NCBI GenBank assembly: GCA_027946555.1
Contig: JAPEVC010000022.1
Coordinates: 169,549 to 233,548, forward strand
Origin: Gnomoniopsis sp. IMI 355080
Lineage: Eukaryota; Ascomycota; Sordariomycetes; Diaporthales; Gnomoniaceae
Direction: 5' to 3'
Length of the DNA: 64,000 bases
This document shows, one piece after another, positions 56,265 to 64,000 of the stretch (its first letter is position 1; each line of letters opens with the position of its first letter). The notes under the pieces were generated by a model. That model was not told the DNA's origin and ran no database searches. It saw nothing but the letters and a program-made list of their open reading frames with translations. A program made the position numbers and the translations under genes.

Positions 56265-57491
56265 GTACAGCATTCAAGCTAACATATACCTGCCTTATAG
56301 TGCATGTGTGGGACAGGGGGGATGAGCATCAAAACCCCAGGGTGTGTAAATGAACCCCACTGTTATCATCATCGTTGTGGAAATTGTTCAGTTTGGCAGT
56401 AGTTCTTCAGGAGATATGGCCTGCCTTGTCAGACGTCTTGCGAAGCTCCCCGTCCCTGGGCCTGTCGATGCACCACTGTCCCATAAATCATGGTAGCTTT
56501 GCCAGGCTTTCTGGTCTCTGAGCTTTTACTAAGGTAGTCTTGGAAGATGCCGCCATGGAGTCGGGAGCAGGTCTATCCAAGTCTGTGGCCGGCAGCTACG
56601 ATTTGCAAAGAAGGGCCTGAAGACAACGGTGGGAGGTCAAATGGGGTATATGTCAAAAGATGCGGACAGTCAATTAGGTATATAACTAGCTAAATGACTC
56701 CACATGAATCAACCTGAGAGCTGAAGGCGTGCGCCAGACCCCCTTCCGACGCCCGTAATTATCAAGCTAATGATTGGATTACACGGCCTATTAACCTTCG
56801 CAAAGGTCATCCCAAGTGCGAACATTGCCACGTGCGAGATACCTACGAGCTAAGATCCCAATGTTGTATATGAAATGATACTGATAGCCTTCTCCTCATG
56901 TTAATTGCCTAAAGTGCCTAGAGGTATGTAGCATAATACAAAGTGACTCGCGGCACGCCCATGATGAACGTTAGAGAATAATCAGTTGGAGAGAATTGGG
57001 CGGAACAATACCATTGGATACAACATTGGAAAACACTCAAATGGTTCGGACAAGTATTTATAAACTAAGTATAGGTAACTGTTGGGTATTGTGTAGTTTG
57101 CGCGTGCGATAGGCTGTCCTCTATATCCCAAATCCAATGTAAACCACAGGCTGCGGAGCCCGTTGATCCTGTCCCGCCGCCGCTTGGAAAACAAGAACAC
57201 ACAAAAGCAAAAAAAAATAAACAAGGGAAAAGATAAAAGAATGAACAAGGAAAACAGGAAAGGCCCAAGGTAAAAACGCAAAGCAAGAAGATTCGTCCAT
57301 CGTAGGAATTTGTACAGGGGTATCGCTTATTATCGCCGTTTCCGTTTCCGTCTCTTTCTCGTTTAATGTTGCCGTATGTTTCGAACCTTCGACGCGATAT
57401 TAAACTCCTCCTATCATTCACTTTGTTGTCTATACCACCAAGCCCCTTCGTTCCCCTAACCATATTATGCCTTCCCTTCGCGTTGGTCTTC
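56265..57491. other. Intergenic region, 3' side of LTE1
   Basis: Convergent 3' flanks. Contains an A-rich stretch at 57195-57270. Frames crossing the end of LTE1 on either strand are not supported. Confidence 0.55.
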
Positions 57492-60400
57492 TTACTCGAG
57501 CGCCGACGACAAACGACGAATCTCCTCATCACTCAACGCACTCATCCACAAACACCTCTCGGTGATGCCCTCAATTGGCTCAAAGTCATACGCGCCACTT
57601 GCCTCTAGCAAGCGCAGCAACGCCTTGACAATTCCCGCCGCTACGCGGCAGCGCTCAAAGTTGACCAACGGTGCCGTTGTCGGACTGCTGGCAATCTCAC
57701 CCGGCCGCTGCGAGTTGAAAATCAGATCGTGCGTGTAGATTCCCACAAACGGAATGCACCCCGCGCCTGTGCCGCCCTCCATTTCCGCACGTAGAGCGTA
57801 GAAGTTCCGCGTGGGCGAGATAAGTGCCTCGAGTTCGTGCAGGATGCGCACATCAGACGCGGGTACGTGCTTCCATGTGAGGCTGAGGCGGCCAATTTCG
57901 CCGCTGGTGAGTGCCACGGCAATCTGGGCCATGGTGGCGAAGTTTCGGTAGCGGCGACAATGTGAGGCGATGTGAATGTACTTAATGATGCAGCGGGCGC
58001 GCTCCTCGATATCTTGGGTTAGCACAATCTCAGAGATGGCCCACTTGACGACGATATTGAAACGCGCGATGACCACTTCCACGCCACGAGCGTCGGTGTC
58101 GCGTAGGAAATGCACCCAAGAGCGGCAGTCATTGTTCTCTGCATTCTTCCAGCGCATATCAATCAGCTCTTTCCAGTCAATCTCGTTAAGAGCGTCCTTT
58201 TCGATCAGAGTGAATTGCTGCGCGAGAATGTCCGACTCGAAAGCCAGAATGAAGGGCAGATGAGCCGAGTATTTGCGCGTGCTGGCTTCGCGCTCGATGA
58301 CATTCGCTGCGTTGCGTAGCGCAGCATTGACGCCAGTGGGGTCCGGAGTTCCCTTGGAGTTTGACGCGGTTTGGCCAAATGTAGGCGTATAGTCGGGGGT
58401 CAAGGGCAGGGGCTTAATGCCATACACTTGTTCGCTGCGAAGCTGCGGAATTGGTTGAACCTGAGAGGAGTCTGCTGCAGGCGATGGTTGATCAACAGCT
58501 GGACGGACCCCACCCTCCGAAGTGCGGATTTTGGCCAGTGACGCATTAGGTCGAAGTGTCGGGAACGCCATGTCCTCCTCCTCCTCCAGTGGAGCATCTG
58601 ATAGCTCAGACGAAAGCTCATCGTCGTCGGTGTCATCTATATTCAAAAATGACCGTTGTGAGATCTGCGACGTCGCCGTGTTGCCACGCTTCCGTGAGGA
58701 TACGGTCGGTCCATATGGAATGTCCTCGATACTCGACGACTTGTCGACAAACTCGTACGATCTTCGGTCTTGAACCTTCTCATCTGCGGAGCTGACGTCG
58801 TCATCGTCCTGGAAGATCGACCGGTTCGTCCATCCTGCTCTGCTTCGTGTGCCGTCATCCGTCAATCCACGTTGCAGCAGAGGAACCGAAATATAAGAAT
58901 TGTTCGTGGACCCAGAAGATACAGATTGGACATCAACTTGTACTTGCGGACGCACTGAGGGCCGTCCACTCGTTACGAAGCTCGAACCTGAGGACGGAAG
59001 CGGCGACGAATCTGCCTCAAGCGGTGGAGAATAAGGCGACAGGCCCGCCTCCACAACGTGCTCATGGCGGTGCTTCCTTTTCTCTGCTACAACTTCAGGT
59101 TCTGCATCCGCTAGCGGCGGTGAAGGACGCACGAGCTTCCTAGCAGGTCTGAGGTCGGCTATGACCGGCTCCATCGACAGCTTCAGGGTCTTCTTGTCGT
59201 ACTTGCCCTCTAACTTCAACAACGCAGACTCGACCCCGCCGTCATCGTCATCGTCCGGAATATTGGCTAATTTCTGCGCCTCGGCTTCGAATGACGGCCG
59301 CATGATGGGCCTTGACCCGAAAGAGGTCAAGAGAGAGATCTTGCGCTTCGGTCTCTCCGCCATTGCACCGAGTGAGAAGACTGCTCGTGGATCACGTGAG
59401 TAGTCATTGTTAACTCCGTCAACTATGCCTGTAGAGTCGCGGTGCATTCCCGAACTCATGATCAGCGATGTCCCAAATGAAGACGCATATGTGCCAGTCG
59501 TCATGGATCCCATTGAACGCGATTTACGTAACCCAGTATGTCCGAGATCGACCACATTGCTAACAGCCCTCAGATCACCACCGGGTCGTCTCCTTAAAAC
59601 CCTGAGCGGTTGTGGCACAGCAACTGTGGTAGAGCGCCTCTCGCTGAGCGAGCTCCTATATGAGTAAGTTGTTGCATCGAAGCTGCGGGTTGTCGAGCGA
59701 CGGTCAAACCCGCTATGAAAAGAGGCTCTTCTCCTCGGTCCACCTGTTCCATTTGATGCCCATGATCGACTGGAACGATGTAGTGCCCGGCGCGCTACTC
59801 CGCTGAGTGGCGGCCGTGACATTGACTGCCGGTTAAAGTCCGAGGATGGTCGCCTCGCATGCATCGAGGGTCGTTCTGAGTCACCGTAAGCTCGCGAGGG
59901 AACTTCGCCACGAAGTGTGTCCAAGTCCGGTACAAATGGCGGCAAGTCATCTGCTGACCTCGCTGGGCGGAGCACGTGTTGTCCAAGTAAGTATGAAGAC
60001 CTTCGCGGCGTATCACTAGTTCTGCCTTCCGGGGTACTCGGCGGTGAAGGTTCAGCTCCTGATGGGATGCATGAGTCGGCAAATGCGTCAACCGAAGGCG
60101 TCAAGTTACCCAGCGCGCCGGCCATCGTGAATTGTTCGGCTGGTGTTCGCAGCGTGTCGTCGACTATGACGATCGACTTACTCCCGGATGTCAGACCACC
60201 TTCGCTAAAGGGGCGCCGTCCCTCAATTTCCTGGCCTAATTGGCTTTTTCCATCGAATAGCAATGTACTATTTCCGGGCCCTTCTTCCATCCGAATCGTG
60301 GTCGGGGTTGAGGGAATTGATCCGTGGAAGCTTCGGGCTGCTGCTTCTGCTGCATCTTCTCTCACCACTCTCTTGAAATCTTCCACAATCTCAGCACCGA

Positions 60401-63157
60401 GGAGATCGATTCGAACAGGGGGACGAGTGTTGTTTGCTCTGGGCCGAGATTGCGGCACAATCGCGGTCCCGGGTAATCTGTTCGCTGTCACGCCTCGTGG
60501 ACCTATGGGGGCAATGCTGAAGTTTCCCTGCGTCGGCGACAAATCTTGGCCTTTAGTGCTCAACACGCGCCTGACGCTCCCAATTAGCCTGCGCATGCCC
60601 TGCCCCGACATAGCCGATGGCGGGTCTCTGTCCTTGGTAGTTTGGTCCATCTCCAATCGCAGGTATGTCGTTTGCCTGCTCGTTCCATTAATAGTGGTCG
60701 GGGTCAGAACCTCCACGAATGCCTGACCGGGCGGGAGGACGTTTCCTCGTACCAAACTGCCTGCATATGGCAGGCTCATGATGGTCTCAGTGTTCTTGCG
60801 AAGAAGTTTTTCTAATGCGACCTCGTCTTCTCTTGTTTCCGGGGTACTCCTGTTGCGCTTGTGCATTTGCTCGGGGCGCACACGCTTTCCCTGGAGGGCT
60901 CTTGGCGCCGCAGCGACGGGCTCCGGTATCGTGAAAATGGTGCTTGGGTCGGCGGGATGAGCGCCAAGCCGACGCCTCGACTTTTGATTAGAAAATTTCA
61001 GAGGTAGCGAACACGAGACGGCCTCCGCGCTAGATATACTTGTGGGAGACAGCTGAGTCTGCAAGACTCTCTGCTCATCTGTGTCATTCTTCGGGGTTCC
61101 TGGTCGGTACACGGGATTCCAGTCAGGCTCATCCGCACCGGCTTGAGCGACCTCACGATAGAAACTGCTTTCCACATCCGGGGGATTACTTGCCAACGGC
61201 GCGTAGACTTGATCGAGTGTCGGCGGCCCGTCGTGAAAGAATTGCTTCCAAAAATCGGGGTCAAGAGAAGGGTTGCGATGTCCCGGGATGCCGCCAGGAG
61301 TGATGGGCACATCGGGTGGGAGGTTCGCGTCAAATTCAGGCCCGTCCCAAAATTGCGCGCAAACCCGCCTCCAGCACTTTTTGAGCTCGGCCAAAATTTT
61401 GAGCTGAACGCATCGAGCGCCAGAGCTCTGTGCCATCTCTGCCGACAGGCTATTCATGAGAACGCAGAAATGCTTGCGCATATCATACTCGACGACAAAA
61501 TCGTCGACGAAATAGTTCAGTATCCAGTGCCTGAGAGCCACAAAAGTCCTCACGCGAACAACCGTTCCCACCTCATCGTTCCTTGCCAGTGACCAGCGCA
61601 TCCTCGCAAATAGCATTTTCAGCAAATCCAGTGGCGCCAAATATGAGCGAAATGTGAGAAAGAAGTCGGACAAAAGCTCGTAGTCGAGAAAGGTAGCTGA
61701 CGTGATCTCTGCGACCAAACGTGGAGGTGTGGCCGCCGTCACCGCACCCGTCGAAGGGGAATATCTGACGATGGCTCGGTCGTCACATGCCGGCTTGAAG
61801 GTCAAGGCATCGAACATTTCTGGTTCAATGACCAGGTGCGTGGACATGTACGTCGCCCGAAGCGCATGATCTTGCGATAATCCGGATGAGCTGATGTACC
61901 GAGACCTCTGGGAACCAGACAAATGAGCCGCTGGAGTGTTCATGACGGAACCAGTCCTTCTAGATCCAATGTCGGGAGGAAAACGCAGTGTCAGCGGCGA
62001 TGGATTGCGGCTGGTGCGGTACTCCTCGGTCGGCGCATAACTAGAGCCTCGAATAAAAGGAGTGCCTCTGGCCGACCACCGAGGGGTGCCTAATTTACCC
62101 GATGGTATCGTGATTTCAAGGAAGTGGGGCAGTCTTTCATCCAAGTCTTCTACCGTCTTGGGGCGCCGATCTTCTCCTGGCTTCGTAATAACGATCTTGA
62201 AACCACCAGTTGATTCTCGGGCCACAGATTCTTGAAGTGTCGAGTCAGACAGCGCCCTTCGAAGCATTGGCCTACTCGAGTGTCGGTCGTCGAGAAAAGG
62301 GGATAGAAGAGGGGGATTCGTGTGAGTAGGTGATACCTGGCTCGGGGTCCAATAGAAAGACTCATGTGGCGTGCCTAAATCAAGCGCTATTGTTCGAGTG
62401 GTCTCTGCGTTTACCGTTGCGCCTGGACCAGCGGTTTGTGGAGGAGTCATGGGGAAGACAAAATTTGGCGCTGCCTGCCTCTCTTGCGCGGGGCGTATAG
62501 TGGGCCTGCGGTCGGGTGGTTCAGTTAGCAACCCATCAGACTCCCGCCACTTTTGCGCCAGAATATGGCCCTCACGATATCTCGCCACTTTGTCGATTGC
62601 CGCGAAACATACCTAAGGTAAATGCGCCCATTGTTGCCCACATTTGACACGGCGAATCGTCTGCCTTCTCTTCCAGCCGAGCCACCATCTGGAGTGATGT
62701 CTACCCTGTCCAGCTCCGAGTTCGTTCTTGCCCTGGCGAGCGGCGCATTTTGCCCCTGCTTCCTTTCGGATAAGGGAAGCAGAGGGGTCGTCCTTGACCC
62801 TCTCGCAGTAGGTGGTGCGCGTGTCGTTTGCTGAAATGGCGGAGGCTTGGTGGGCACAGGGCCTGCAGATGATTTTGGGATGCTGCGATTGCCAGGTCTT
62901 GTCGCGGTAGACGGTCGCCTGGCATGGGAAGCGACTCGCGTAGCTGGTCTAGCGGAGGCAGGTATTCTAGAGACATCTCCTTTTTGCAATGATTGTGGGG
63001 GGCGTCTCGGAACGGGTCGAGCGGGTCGATCGGAGGATGTTTTTGGTATTGGAGGTTCGGCGCTGGGTTCGTTCGCAGCTGAGGGCTTCCTGAGACGGAC
63101 GCCCTGTAGTGGTAGCAAAGGGGGATCGACGTCAGGTTCCATCTCTTCACTCGTCAT
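57492..63157 (-). CDS. LTE1: Ras-GEF-family mitotic exit factor Lte1
   Basis: About 1852 residues in two exons: 63157-62613 and 62505-57492. The splice gives IYLRPTIRPAQERQ and then FVFPMTPPQTAG; CTAAC branch-like and CCGCAG acceptor sites support it. Exon 1 is Pro/Arg/Ser-rich. An N-terminal RasGEF_N domain (about residues 255-370) shows LVAEITSATFLDYELLSDFF, LTFRSYLAPLDLLKML, and VALRHWILNYFVDDF. A very long Ser/Pro-rich, charged middle (about residues 500-1550) is probably disordered and phosphorylated. The C-terminal RasGEF/CDC25 domain (last 250 residues) contains DILAQQFTLIEKDALNEIDW, VVKWAISEIVLTQDIEERA, FATMAQIAVALTSGEIGRL, PCIPFVG-type CIPFVGIYTHDLIF. In yeast Lte1 promotes mitotic exit at the cortex via Bfa1/Bub2 and Ras, apparently without GEF catalysis. 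The gene is on the minus strand next to the window's right end. Confidence 0.92.
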
Positions 63158-64000
63158 GGCCACGACCACAACGGGCAGACGAAAGTCTGCAAGTGTTTAC
63201 TGAAACGCAGGTTAGAACCAGACATTGACATGAGTCACCCAATGTAGTGGTAGCAGGTGGTGATTGTGGTGGTGTTGATAATATGGTTATGGGTGAACTG
63301 AGTCGTGAAATTGAGGGCGCCGTGTTAGATGAAAAAATCCAATTAGGTATAGTGGCCGGGTGGTTGTGGAAAGCAGGATTGGGATGAGCTCAGCCCGGCA
63401 GCGGGCGCGCTTCTCTCTCATCGTCCATAAGGGGAATTATGCATGGTTGAAATTATTGAGGTTGTGCAAGGATGCATCTTGATTTGAAAGCACAGCGTCG
63501 GGTCGAGTAACAGGACAGGGAGAAAGCCAAGCCCTGATCAAATACCAAGGCGAGTGAACGCGATGCGAAGCGGCACGGGTGAGTTGCTTTTGGAATGAAA
63601 AGACGGCGATCACACTCGACCACCAGATGTGCCGATCCGGGGCCGGGGCGAAGTGGAACTTTCCAAGGTTGGCCCGAACGGGTGCGGGCTGCAAGTGCCT
63701 GGCAATCTTTGCCCATTTCCTGGTGCCATGTGCCGTGTTCCATGTGCCATGCGCGGTTCAATGGCAGCAAGTTGTGTACCAACCGCAGGCAAAATTGTGG
63801 GTGTTGAGCTCCACGGAGGAGTCCATGGTGGACCTCTAGTAATCAAAAGCGCCCCGCTGGAAATCGAATGGAGGGTTTGGCTTTTCGGGGAGGTTGCCCT
63901 TCCCCAAAACATGGGACGAGACGTCACCACCCGGATGTGTGGTGCTTGGAAATGGGATGTTTGATTGCTGGCCAGGCATGTGCAGGGGGGAGGGTGGGGG
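63158..64000. other. Upstream region of LTE1 to the window end
   Basis: Likely promoter and 5' leader. GC-rich towards the edge, with G runs. Frames of about 70-111 codons on both strands lack motifs; no gene is supported. Confidence 0.55.

Noticed and set aside
57065..57532. 155-codon minus-strand frame overlapping the LTE1 stop
   Set aside because: Runs through A/T-rich 3' flank in another frame and contains poly-Phe readings of an A-rich tract.

Overview
The window comes from a filamentous ascomycete (Pezizomycotina). Genes are mostly split by short introns with GT..AG borders and CTGAC/CTAAC-type branch sites. The gene set is typical of that group: several cytochrome P450s, an aspartic protease, a GMC oxidoreductase, a rhodopsin-domain membrane protein, NLR-type and ubiquitin-like-domain proteins, and the core genes SPB4, DGK1 and LTE1. 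The class cannot be fixed from the sequence alone. No rRNA, tRNA, CRISPR array or intact transposon was seen. Exon borders were worked out by hand from splice consensus, reading-frame continuity and family motifs, so they are models rather than transcript-proven structures.

Layout. 0-6.5 kb: a P450 cut by the left edge (minus strand), an SDR reductase, a metallophosphoesterase and a small proline-rich membrane protein. 7.4-21 kb: an Hsp70-like ATPase (9 exons), a coiled-coil orphan, a second P450, a Stealth-family sugar-phosphate transferase, and a protein with the N-terminal domain of fungal NLR/STAND proteins. 21.4-29 kb: an MFS transporter, a small Cys/His-rich basic protein, and the housekeeping pair SPB4 and DGK1, divergent over a 1.1-kb shared upstream region. 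30-32 kb: a third P450. 32-38 kb: a 6.4-kb gene-poor stretch. 38-49 kb: a secreted pepsin-like protease, a GMC oxidoreductase divergent from a pirin with a possible membrane anchor, and a rhodopsin-domain protein. 50-56 kb: a large orphan and a ubiquitin-like-domain protein. 57.5-63.2 kb: the mitotic-exit Ras-GEF-like factor LTE1.

Relationships. SPB4 (ribosome biogenesis), DGK1 (phosphatidate metabolism) and LTE1 (mitotic exit) are conserved core genes separated by accessory islands. The P450s, SDR, GMC oxidase and MFS transporter resemble secondary-metabolism tailoring genes. No PKS, NRPS or terpene cyclase is present, so no complete cluster can be claimed; the P450 plus SDR at the left edge could be the margin of one. 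The Hsp70-like, STAND-N-like and ubiquitin-like-domain proteins belong to fast-evolving fungal families often discussed with non-self recognition and stress. The strongest unexplained signal is a 10-bp palindrome, TACCTAGGTA, found 12 times, always outside coding sequence, often inside longer perfect palindromes.
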